Origin: Scybalousia_A sp045221575
Lineage (GTDB): Bacteria; Bacteroidota; Bacteroidia; Bacteroidales; P3
Length of the DNA stretch: 50,686 nucleotides
NCBI GenBank assembly: GCA_045221575.1
Contig: JBGUWU010000014.1
Span: forward strand, 1-50,686
Reading direction: 5' to 3'
The stretch's first letter is position 1. Every line of letters starts with the position of its first letter. The translations under genes were made by a program, and so were the position numbers. Below are positions 43,244-50,686 of the stretch, in pieces. A model generated the notes under the pieces. The model saw only the letters and a program-made list of their open reading frames with translations. It was not told the origin of the DNA and searched no databases.

Positions 43244-46200
43244 ATGAAAAAGTTATTCATGTTTGTGCTAATGGCAATTATATTGTCCATTAGTGGTTGG
43301 TCGCAAGAGACTATTACCTTCGGTGGTACATCTACGACCAGTGGATCGACAGGACCTTTACCAGGTCTTTATGGCTTCCACCGTTCGGCTATTATTTATA
43401 GTCCGACAGATTTAGCTGAAATGCCTTCTTCATGTAGTATCAATTCTATTGCATGGAGAGTAGGTAGTGTTACAGCAGGTAGTAATAATTCTACTGTGTC
43501 TATTTATCTTAAAGAGATAATAGATACAGCTATTGCTAATACTGCAACTTGGGACGATATTCTTTTTGGTGCTACATTAGTTTACCAAGGTTCGGCAAGT
43601 GTTACAGCTAATACTTGGTCAGAGTTTGAATTTGATACTCCTTATCAATATTCGGGAGGAAACCTTGTAGTTATAACAGAAGGCTCTGGTTGTACTACTT
43701 CAGGAGGTTGTTCAAAAACTTTGTACTATACAGGAGTTATGGGAGCATCAACTGTAACCCTTTCGTCAGCATGGAATGTCTATAAAGACTCATCTCCTGT
43801 TGCATCAAGTTCAGCATTAAGTGCATGGACAAGTAAAAATCACAATAAATTTGATATTCAATTATCTTATGTTCCTCTTAGTGGAGATTATTGTAATGCA
43901 GTAGGAGGTTTAACTGTTAGCAATGTTACATCTAACTCTGCAACTCTTACTTGGAATGAAAGAGAAGATGGAGCAACAATTTATTATCAATACAAATTAG
44001 CTTCAGAAGAATGGGACGATGATGGAGATATTTTTACTGCATCAGGTGATGAAATATTAATAGAAGAGTTAAATTCTTCTACATCTTATGATGTAAGAGT
44101 TAAAGCTGACTGCGGAAGTAGTGAAAGTAGTTGGAGAACAGCATCATTTACTACTTCTTGTGTTGAAATTTCAGAAGTTCCTCAAACTTGGGATTTTGAA
44201 GGTGAATTAACAGGAGGTACATCTTCTTATCCTCTACCAGCTTGTTGGAATAGAATTTCAACATATTCTTCAACACCATATCCATACGCTTATACAACAA
44301 CATCTTCTCATGGAGGATCAAAATCATTGTATTTTTATAATTATGCATCAAATTCACATGCAATATTACCTCCAATTGATACAGAAACATTACCTTTAAA
44401 TGAATTGCAATTAAATTTTTATGCAAAAATAAGTAGTGTATCAACAAGTTCTAATGTTACTTTTGAAGTAGGAGTAATGTCTAATCCTGAAGATTCTTCA
44501 ACATTTGAACTTATACAATCTTTAGATTTAACAACTGCTTATACACTTTATGAAATAAACTTCTTAGATTATCAAGGAGAAGGTAATTATATTGCTTTAA
44601 GAAATAAAGTTGTAGGTAGTTCTGTATATTCATACACTTATGTAGATGATATTTCTTTAATTCCATTACCATCATGTACAAGACCTGCAGGTTTTAGCGA
44701 AGAAACTGCTACAGACCAAGCAACAATTACATGGACATCTACAGGAACAGACTTTGTTGTTTATTACAAACAAGTAGGTAGTACTTCAGAATATGAAGAA
44801 CTAACAGGAGCAGAAGCAACAGATGAAGAAAATGTTTACAGCATTACTATTCCTGATCTTACTCCAGCAACAGATTACATGTATTATGTAAAGGTTGTTT
44901 GTGGAGATGAAGAATATGCTTCAGACCCAAGAATATTCCGTACAGAATGTGTTTTAATTTCACAACTTCCTTATACTTGTGATTTTGAAACAGTGGGAAC
45001 AGAATCTAATCCTTTACCTGCTTGTTGGCAAAGAGGTAGTGTAAGCACAACTTATCCTTATTCATATAGTTCAGCAAATTCATACAGCGGTAGTAGAGCA
45101 TTATACTTCTATAATTATTCTACTCACGTTGGTGCAAGTGCAATTTTACCTCAAATTAGTACAGATGACATAACTATAAGCGACATACAATTGTCTTTCT
45201 TTGCAAAACTTTCTTCTGTTTCTGCTTCAGCATCAGTTGCATTGGAAGTAGGAGTTATGACAGATCCAAGTGATGCTTCTACATTTACTTTAATAGATAC
45301 AGTAAGTCCAACAGCAGAATATATTCTTTATGAAGTACCATTTTCATCATATGAGGGAGACGGTAGTTATATAGTATTGCGTAATAAAGTAACAGGTAGT
45401 AACATATATACATATATATATGTGGATAATGTTTCTTTGGAAGAAATTCCAGCTTGTGAAAGACCTTCTAATATAGAAGTAGCAGAAACAACAGTTTCTT
45501 CTGCAACTATTTCTTGGACTTCAGATGGAGAAGAATTTGAAATCTATTATAAAGAAAGAGGTGCAGCAGAATATGAAAATGCTCCTATAACAGACGTTTC
45601 TTCTGGTGAAGAAGAAAACACATGGACAGCTACTATAGACGGATTAGAAGAATCAACAACATATCTTTTCTATATTAAAGCAATATGTGGTAGTACAGCA
45701 CCTCAATCTTTTGAGCAAACCTTTACTACAATGCAAACACCTGTAGATTTACCATATACAACAGATTTCTCTGGTGATGAAGAAACAGGAGATAGAACTT
45801 GGCTATTCCAAAATCATACAAGTGCAAACTATTGGACATTTGGTGCTATAGGAACAAATGAAGAAGAAGAAACATCATACGGAATGTTTGTAACTAATGA
45901 TGGAATAACTCCAGGTTATGCTCATAGTCAGACAAGAGTTTCTGCAGAAAAATCATTTAATACAGGTAGTGAAGGACAACTTCATGTAGAATTTGATGTT
46001 AATATTGGAGGAGAATCTACATTTGACTTCTTGAAAGTATATCTAACACCTGCATCTTGGATATTCCCTGCTTCTACTAATGAGAGCGTTTATTCTCTTA
46101 ATGCTTATGCTGGTAATCCAGAGGATAATATCTATGTAGTAAACTTTGCAGAGTATGCTTCAGGAACAACATATTCTTCTTTTGCAACAAACACTTATAG

Positions 46201-49200
46201 ATATAATCTAACAACAGGTACTATCCATATTTCTCAAGATATGTATAACCCTAATCCTAATGGACCAGTTAAACTTACATTTATGTGGAGAAATGATGGT
46301 GGTGGAGGAACACAACCTGCTGCAACAATCAGCAATCTTTCTATTGCACCAATAGAATGTTCTCAACCTTCATTCTCTATTACAGATATTACTTCTGAAT
46401 CTGCAACTGTTACACTTCCAGAAGGAAATGATTATGTTGTAGAATACAAACTTGCAAGTGAAGAAGAGGACGTTTGGGAAAGTGCTTCTGTTGATGGTAA
46501 TGTTGCAGAACTTTCTGGTTTAGAGGTTACTACTCAATACATAGTAAGAGCAGCTATGGTTTGTGGTAATGAACTTTCAGAATATTCTGAACAAACATTT
46601 ACAACATCTTTAGTAGTTGTAGATTTACCATACTCAACAGATTTCTCTGGTGACGAAGAAACAGGTGATAGAGCTTGGTTATTCAAAAATCATACAAGTG
46701 TAAATCATTGGGTATTTGGACAACCAGGAAGTGGTGGTTCTGCAATGTATATAACTAATAATGATACAACACTTGCTTCAGCTTATACTGTCACTTCAGC
46801 AACAAGAGTTTCTGCAGAAAAAATATTTGCAGTTGGAGATGACGAAGAAATTCATATTGAGTTTGATATTAAAGCTGGTGGAGAAAGTTATTGGGATTAC
46901 TTAAAAGTATTCATTACTCCTGATACTTGGTCATTCCCTGCTTCTGCTTCTGAAAGTATTTATTCTGAGAGTGCTTACTCAGGAAGTGCAAGTGATAATA
47001 TCTATGTAATGAACTTTACAGATTATGCATCTCAAAGTACATATACAGCAGCAACAACATATCCATATAGATACAATCTAACAAATGGTACAGTTCATAT
47101 TTCACAAGAGATAACTAATCCAGCTCCTAATGGTGTAGTTAAGGTTACATTTATGTGGAGAAATGATGCTAGTGGTGGAGCACAACCTGCAGTAGAGATT
47201 AGAAACTTTGCTATGGGTGCAGTTACTTGTGAAGCTCCAGAATTTACAGTAGATGAAACATCTATTACAGCAACAACAGTAACTATTAACTTACCAGAAG
47301 AAGGTTCTTATTATTTAAGATATAAACCAGAAAGCGATGATGTTACTGAATGGAACGAAGAAAGTAATGTTAATGGTGAGGTAGAACTTACAGACCTTAT
47401 TCCTCAAACAACATATACTGTTCAAGTTGCTACTATTTGTGATAACGAAAATTCATTCTACACTAATGCATCATTTACTACTTTGGAAGAAGCTGCAGAA
47501 CTTCCTTATACTACAGACTTTGCTCCAGAGTCAGATCGTTCTTGGAGTTTGAATAATGGTACAAGTACTACAGTTTGGACTATTGCTTCAACAGGAACAA
47601 ACGATGATGAGGAAACAACTTATGGATTGTTTGTAACAAGCGATGGCTCAACTCCAAGTTATGCTACAAGTGGACAAAGAAGAATATCTGCTGAAAGAAC
47701 ATTCTCAGCAGGAGAAGAAGAGCAAATTCATATTGAATTTGATGTTAAAATAGGTGGAGAAGGAACTTCAATACCTTATGACTTCTTGAAAGTATATCTA
47801 ACACCTGCTACTTGGACATTCCCTGTTAATACAAGTGAGAGCGTTTATTCTACTTATTCTTATGCTGGTAATTCAGATAGTAATATCTATGTAATGAACT
47901 TTACTGATTATCTTTCACAAACAGGAAATCCATCTGCATCATATCCTTATAAGTTAAATCTAACTCAAGGAAATACTATTCATGTTTCTCAAGATATGAC
48001 TAATCCAAATCCAAACGGAAATGTAAGACTTGTATTTATGTGGAGAAATGATTCAAGCGGTGGAGATGCAGAAGGTCCAAGTATTAGCAACGTTTCTGTA
48101 TCTATGGTTGCTTGTTCTGCTCCTTCCTTCACAGTTGAAAACATAACTACAAATTCTGCGACAGTTAGTCTTCCAGAAGGAAGTGATTATGAAGTTCAAT
48201 ATAAACTTGCAACAGATGGAAGTGAAGATGCTTGGCAAGATGTTTCTGTTTCTGGAGTTGAGGTAGAACTTACAGACCTTGAACCTGCAACAGAATACAA
48301 TGTAAGAGTAGCAAGAGTTTGTGGTGGAGAAAATTCTTCTTATTCAAATGCTACATTTACTACTTCTTGTGTTATTATTTCAGAAGTTCCAAAAACTTGG
48401 GATTTTGAAACAGCTCTTACAGCAGGAACAGCAGATAGACCAATGCCTGTTTGTTGGGATAGAATACCATCAGGTACAACTATTTTCCCTTATGCATATA
48501 CATCTTCTACTTATGCAAATAGTGGAACACATGCTTTGTACTTCAGCGGTTCTTATCAAAAATCTTATGCGGTATTACCACAGATAGATGTTGAAACATT
48601 ACCAATGAATACTCTTCAAATTTCATTGATGGCAAGAGCAAGTTCAACTACAGCAGCATCATATCCAACATTGGAAATAGGTGTTATGACAGATCCTGAA
48701 GATTCAACAACATTTACACTTGTATCTACAATAGACGCTCTTACAACAATTCATACAATGTATGAAATTCCTTTAGATGTTTATAATGGAGAGGGTTCAT
48801 ATATTGCTATGCGTAATAGTAGAGTTAGTACATCAACAGCAGCTATCTATGTAGATGATGTTATTATAGATCTTATACCAGATTGTTCTCGTCCAGAGGT
48901 AACAGATGTAGAAGTTCTTGGTATAGACGAGGCAACAATTACTTGGACATCTACAGGTACAGACTTTGTTGTATCTTATAAAGTATCTGGTTCTGAAGAA
49001 GATTATTCAGAAGCAACAGACTTTGTAGAAGAAGATGAAGAGAACACTTATTCTATTACCCTAACAGGTTTAGAAGAATCAACACAATATGTATTCTCTG
49101 TTCAAGCATTATGTGGTAGTTCAACTCCTCAAAGCTTAGAACAAAGATTTACTACAATGCAAAATCCTGTTGATTTACCTTATTCAACAGACTTCTCTGG

Positions 49201-50686
49201 TGATGAAGAAACAGGAGATAGACAATGGTTATTCCAAAATCATACAAGTGCAAACTATTGGACATTTGGTGCTATAGGAACAGATACTTATGGAATGTTT
49301 GTAACTAATGATGGAACAACTTGTGGTTATGCTGTATCTTCAGCAGCAACAAGAGTTTCAGCAGAAAAAACATTCAATGTAGGAGCTCAAGCAGAACTTC
49401 ATATTGAGTTTGATGTTAGAGCTGGTGGAGAAAGTACTTGGGATTACTTAAAGGTATTCGTTACTCCAGCTTCTTGGTCATTCCCAGCTTCTGCTTCTGA
49501 GAGTACTTATTCTGTAGGTTCTTACTCAGGAAGTGCAAGTGATAATATCTATGTAATGAACTTTGCAGATTATGCATCTCAAAGTACATATACATCAGCA
49601 GCATCAAATCCATATAGATACAATCTAACAAATGGTACAGTTCATATTTCACAAGATATAACTAATCCAGATCCTAATGGAGCTGTTAAAGTTACATTTA
49701 TGTGGAGAAATGATGGTGGTGGTGGAACACAACCTGCAGTAGAGATTAGCAATGTTTCAGTTTCAGTTGTTGCTTGTTCTGCTCCTGCACCATACACTGT
49801 AGATGCATCAGTAAATTCTGCTATAATCACAATGCCAGAAGATAGTGAAATGGAATATGAGGCTGATTATAGATTAGCAGGTAGCGAAGATGATTGGACT
49901 TCAGCAAGTGTTTCAGGTAATGAGATTACACTTTCAGGACTTACTCCAGCAACAGAATATGAAGTAAGAGTTGCTATGGTTTGTGACGAAGGACTTTCTC
50001 CTTATAGAACACAAACATTTATGACTCTTTGTGATGTTATCTATGACTTCCCTTATGTAATGGCATTTAATGATCAAGCACAAGGTTCTTGTTGGTCAAC
50101 ACAGATACTATCAGGAACATCTAATTGGCAAGTAACTTTAATAGGTGGTGATACAATGATGGCTTCTTCATTTACTACAGGTCAAAGATTATTAATATCT
50201 CCAGTTTTTGATATCACTTCTTTAACTAATCCTTATTTGGCTTATGATTATGATGTAAGATCAGATAATAATTACGAAGATTCATTGTATGTATATTACA
50301 GAACAAATGTAGATGCTGAATGGACACTTCTTAGACAATATGGAGCAAATACTATGGGTGCTATTGGACAAGGTCCTTTATCTCAACATGATTCTGTAGC
50401 ATTACCTGCAGGAACTTCAACATATCAAGTTATGTTCATGGGTGTAGGTAACAATGGTTATGGAGTATATCTTGATGATGTTATTGTTTATGATGAAAGC
50501 GGTGTAACTCCACCAGAACCAGTTCAACCAACAGTAGTAACTCTTGCAGCAACAGATATTGCTCAAACAACAGCTACTCTTAATGGTTCAATAACTGACG
50601 AAGGTAACCAAACAATAACTGCACAAGGATTTGAATGGAGAGCAACATCTGCAACAGAATACACTACTGTTTCTGCAACAGGAACA
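43244..50686 (+). CDS. Giant modular fibronectin-III surface protein, 3' end beyond window
   Basis: 2481 codons without a stop to the window edge. Signal peptide MKKLFMFVLMAIILSISGWSQ. N-domain (22-217) resembles an adhesin head seen in Bacteroidetes secreted proteins (GFHRSAIIYSPTDL...INSIAW). Then alternating modules separated by Fn3 domains: Fn3, J1, Fn3, J2, Fn3, G1, Fn3, G2, Fn3, G3, Fn3, J3, Fn3, G4, Fn3, J-like, and a partial Fn3-like domain (TLNGSITDEGNQ). J modules (about 170 aa) run from W/YxDFE to YVDDISL with PLPACW, like MAM/choice-of-anchor-J folds. G modules (about 205 aa) run from LPYxTDFSGDEETGDR to MWRNDGGGG. Conserved Cys sit near domain edges. It is probably exported by type IX secretion; the expected sorting signal lies past the window. 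Confidence 0.9.
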   Translation, partial: MKKLFMFVLMAIILSISGWSQETITFGGTSTTSGSTGPLPGLYGFHRSAIIYSPTDLAEMPSSCSINSIAWRVGSVTAGSNNSTVSIYLKEIIDTAIANTATWDDILFGATLVYQGSASVTANTWSEFEFDTPYQYSGGNLVVITEGSGCTTSGGCSKTLYYTGVMGASTVTLSSAWNVYKDSSPVASSSALSAWTSKNHNKFDIQLSYVPLSGDYCNAVGGLTVSNVTSNSATLTWNEREDGATIYYQYKLASEEWDDDGDIFTASGDEILIEELNSSTSYDVRVKADCGSSESSWRTASFTTSCVEISEVPQTWDFEGELTGGTSSYPLPACWNRISTYSSTPYPYAYTTTSSHGGSKSLYFYNYASNSHAILPPIDTETLPLNELQLNFYAKISSVSTSSNVTFEVGVMSNPEDSSTFELIQSLDLTTAYTLYEINFLDYQGEGNYIALRNKVVGSSVYSYTYVDDISLIPLPSCTRPAGFSEETATDQATITWTSTGTDFVVYYKQVGSTSEYEELTGAEATDEENVYSITIPDLTPATDYMYYVKVVCGDEEYASDPRIFRTECVLISQLPYTCDFETVGTESNPLPACWQRGSVSTTYPYSYSSANSYSGSRALYFYNYSTHVGASAILPQISTDDITISDIQLSFFAKLSSVSASASVALEVGVMTDPSDASTFTLIDTVSPTAEYILYEVPFSSYEGDGSYIVLRNKVTGSNIYTYIYVDNVSLEEIPACERPSNIEVAETTVSSATISWTSDGEEFEIYYKERGAAEYENAPITDVSSGEEENTWTATIDGLEESTTYLFYIKAICGSTAPQSFEQTFTTMQTPVDLPYTTDFSGDEETGDRTWLFQNHTSANYWTFGAIGTNEEEETSYGMFVTNDGITPGYAHSQTRVSAEKSFNTGSEGQLHVEFDVNIGGESTFDFLKVYLTPASWIFPASTNESVYSLNAYAGNPEDNIYVVNFAEYASGTTYSSFATNTYRYNLTTGTIHISQDMYNPNPNGPVKLTFMWRNDGGGGTQPAATISNLSIAPIECSQPSFSITDITSESATVTLPEGNDYVVEYKLASEEEDVWESASVDGNVAELSGLEVTTQYIVRAAMVCGNELSEYSEQTFTTSLVVVDLPYSTDFSGDEETGDRAWLFKNHTSVNHWVFGQPGSGGSAMYITNNDTTLASAYTVTSATRVSAEKIFAVGDDEEIHIEFDIKAGGESYWDYLKVFITPDTWSFPASASESIYSESAYSGSASDNIYVMNFTDYASQSTYTAATTYPYRYNLTNGTVHISQEITNPAPNGVVKVTFMWRNDASGGAQPAVEIRNFAMGAVTCEAPEFTVDETSITATTVTINLPEEGSYYLRYKPESDDVTEWNEESNVNGEVELTDLIPQTTYTVQVATICDNENSFYTNASFTTLEEAAELPYTTDFAPESDRSWSLNNGTSTTVWTIASTGTNDDEETTYGLFVTSDGSTPSYATSGQRRISAERTFSAGEEEQIHIEFDVKIGGEGTSIPYDFLKVYLTPATWTFPVNTSESVYSTYSYAGNSDSNIYVMNFTDYLSQTGNPSASYPYKLNLTQGNTIHVSQDMTNPNPNGNVRLVFMWRNDSSGGDAEGPSISNVSVSMVACSAPSFTVENITTNSATVSLPEGSDYEVQYKLATDGSEDAWQDVSVSGVEVELTDLEPATEYNVRVARVCGGENSSYSNATFTTSCVIISEVPKTWDFETALTAGTADRPMPVCWDRIPSGTTIFPYAYTSSTYANSGTHALYFSGSYQKSYAVLPQIDVETLPMNTLQISLMARASSTTAASYPTLEIGVMTDPEDSTTFTLVSTIDALTTIHTMYEIPLDVYNGEGSYIAMRNSRVSTSTAAIYVDDVIIDLIPDCSRPEVTDVEVLGIDEATITWTSTGTDFVVSYKVSGSEEDYSEATDFVEEDEENTYSITLTGLEESTQYVFSVQALCGSSTPQSLEQRFTTMQNPVDLPYSTDFSGDEETGDRQWLFQNHTSANYWTFGAIGTDTYGMFVTNDGTTCGYAVSSAATRVSAEKTFNVGAQAELHIEFDVRAGGESTWDYLKVFVTPASWSFPASASESTYSVGSYSGSASDNIYVMNFADYASQSTYTSAASNPYRYNLTNGTVHISQDITNPDPNGAVKVTFMWRNDGGGGTQPAVEISNVSVSVVACSAPAPYTVDASVNSAIITMPEDSEMEYEADYRLAGSEDDWTSASVSGNEITLSGLTPATEYEVRVAMVCDEGLSPYRTQTFMTLCDVIYDFPYVMAFNDQAQGSCWSTQILSGTSNWQVTLIGGDTMMASSFTTGQRLLISPVFDITSLTNPYLAYDYDVRSDNNYEDSLYVYYRTNVDAEWTLLRQYGANTMGAIGQGPLSQHDSVALPAGTSTYQVMFMGVGNNGYGVYLDDVIVYDESGVTPPEPVQPTVVTLAATDIAQTTATLNGSITDEGNQTITAQGFEWRATSATEYTTVSATGT
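44159..44677 (+). repeat. J module 1 (MAM/choice-of-anchor-J-like)
   Basis: Cys-to-Cys unit, WDFEGELTGG...PLPACWNR...YVDDISL. First of three close J copies in the giant protein. Confidence 0.7.
44948..45457 (+). repeat. J module 2
   Basis: CDFETVGTESNPLPACWQRG...YVDNVSLEEIPAC. Closest kin of J1, with the same LxLxFxAKxSSVS core. Confidence 0.7.
45743..46360 (+). repeat. G module 1
   Basis: VDLPYTTDFSGDEETGDR...TFMWRNDGGGGTQPA...C. The first ~110 bp are nearly identical to the start of G4 (49169 onward). Confidence 0.75.
46619..47230 (+). repeat. G module 2
   Basis: VDLPYSTDFSGDEETGDR...MWRNDASGGAQPAVEI...C. Its 3' half shares long near-identical DNA with G4 (about 46994-47200 with 49544-49746). 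Confidence 0.75.
47498..48115 (+). repeat. G module 3
   Basis: ELPYTTDFAPESDRSWSLNNG...MWRNDSSGGDAEG...C. The most divergent G copy; the opening lacks GDEETGDR. Confidence 0.7.
48368..48886 (+). repeat. J module 3
   Basis: CVIISEVPKTWDFETAL...PMPVCWDR...YVDDVIIDLIPDC. It re-opens a J-Fn3-G block like J2-Fn3-G1. Confidence 0.7.
49169..49777 (+). repeat. G module 4
   Basis: VDLPYSTDFSGDEETGDRQW...MWRNDGGGGTQPAVEIS...C. The 5' part is near-identical to G1 and the 3' part to G2, a chimeric copy. Confidence 0.75.
50030..50500 (+). repeat. J-like module 4 (divergent)
   Basis: CDVIYDFPYVMAFNDQAQGSCW...LLISPVFDITSL...GVYLDDVIVYDE. A choice-of-anchor-J-type unit that is not a recent copy of J1-J3. 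Confidence 0.6.

Noticed and set aside
43093..43275. Repeat of TTGTGCTAATG in the giant gene's leader and signal-peptide codons
   Set aside because: Short match (about 11 nt) that may be chance in AT-rich sequence; no further similarity around it.
49461..49830. Minus-strand frames inside the giant gene
   Set aside because: They are opposite to a continuous 2481-codon frame of clear Fn3/module sequence.
1..50686. tRNA, rRNA, insertion sequences or prophage genes
   Set aside because: No cloverleaf, rRNA, transposase or phage structural gene recognised by reading.

Overview
This is an AT-rich window of a Bacteroidetes chromosome, most likely order Bacteroidales. The evidence is the gene content: archaeal-type short ProS, LysRS with a Bacteroidetes C-terminal extension, FadL-type 'hemin receptor', DUF4159 protein, IgA-peptidase M64 and a fibronectin-repeat surface protein. 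The promoters agree: the Bacteroidetes signature TTTG-N19-TAnnTTTG lies upstream of many genes, and Shine-Dalgarno sequences are mostly absent. I see no phage, transposase, CRISPR, tRNA or rRNA gene. No species can be named from the sequence alone.

Layout. 1-306: non-coding array of about eleven 21-bp units. 307-1592 (-): an internally deleted methyltransferase overlapping lipA. 1713-4972: lysS and proS, convergent on a shared bidirectional terminator. 5084-10961 (+): a tripartite Tyr/Trp/Asn-rich lipoprotein, a FadL-like barrel, a GT-C-like membrane protein and a TPR protein. 11006-13724: folB and pcrA, convergent. 14102-21458 (+): ispE, pepD, a metallopeptidase-like/propeller/barrel giant, sufC and an RluB-type pseudouridine synthase. 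21725-25806 (-): a four-gene operon (outer-membrane protein, rsmE, DUF4159, YejM/LtaS-like sulfatase-fold protein). 25964-27716 (+): MATE exporter and GNAT acetyltransferase. 28012-34717 (-): trkA, two tandem trkH genes and a GH3 beta-glucosidase. 34828-43029 (+): an envelope-oriented run of LicD, M64 peptidase, lipoprotein, GH25 lysozyme, 2-hydroxyacid dehydrogenase, LptF/G permease and two glycosyltransferases. 43244-end (+): the first 2481 codons of a giant modular surface protein that continues past the window.

How it fits together. Much of the window concerns the cell envelope: barrels, lipoproteins, LPS transport, glycosyltransfer, phosphocholine-type decoration, wall hydrolysis and a likely type IX-secreted adhesin. 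Housekeeping genes are scattered between.

The least explained signals are four. One is a family of intergenic 21-bp-phased A-tract/T-tract arrays at four loci. One is a strong terminator-like hairpin enclosing the likely start codon of the 961-aa metallopeptidase-like protein. One is the core-deleted methyltransferase, kept in frame upstream of lipA. The last is the mosaic, recently duplicated module structure of the giant adhesin.
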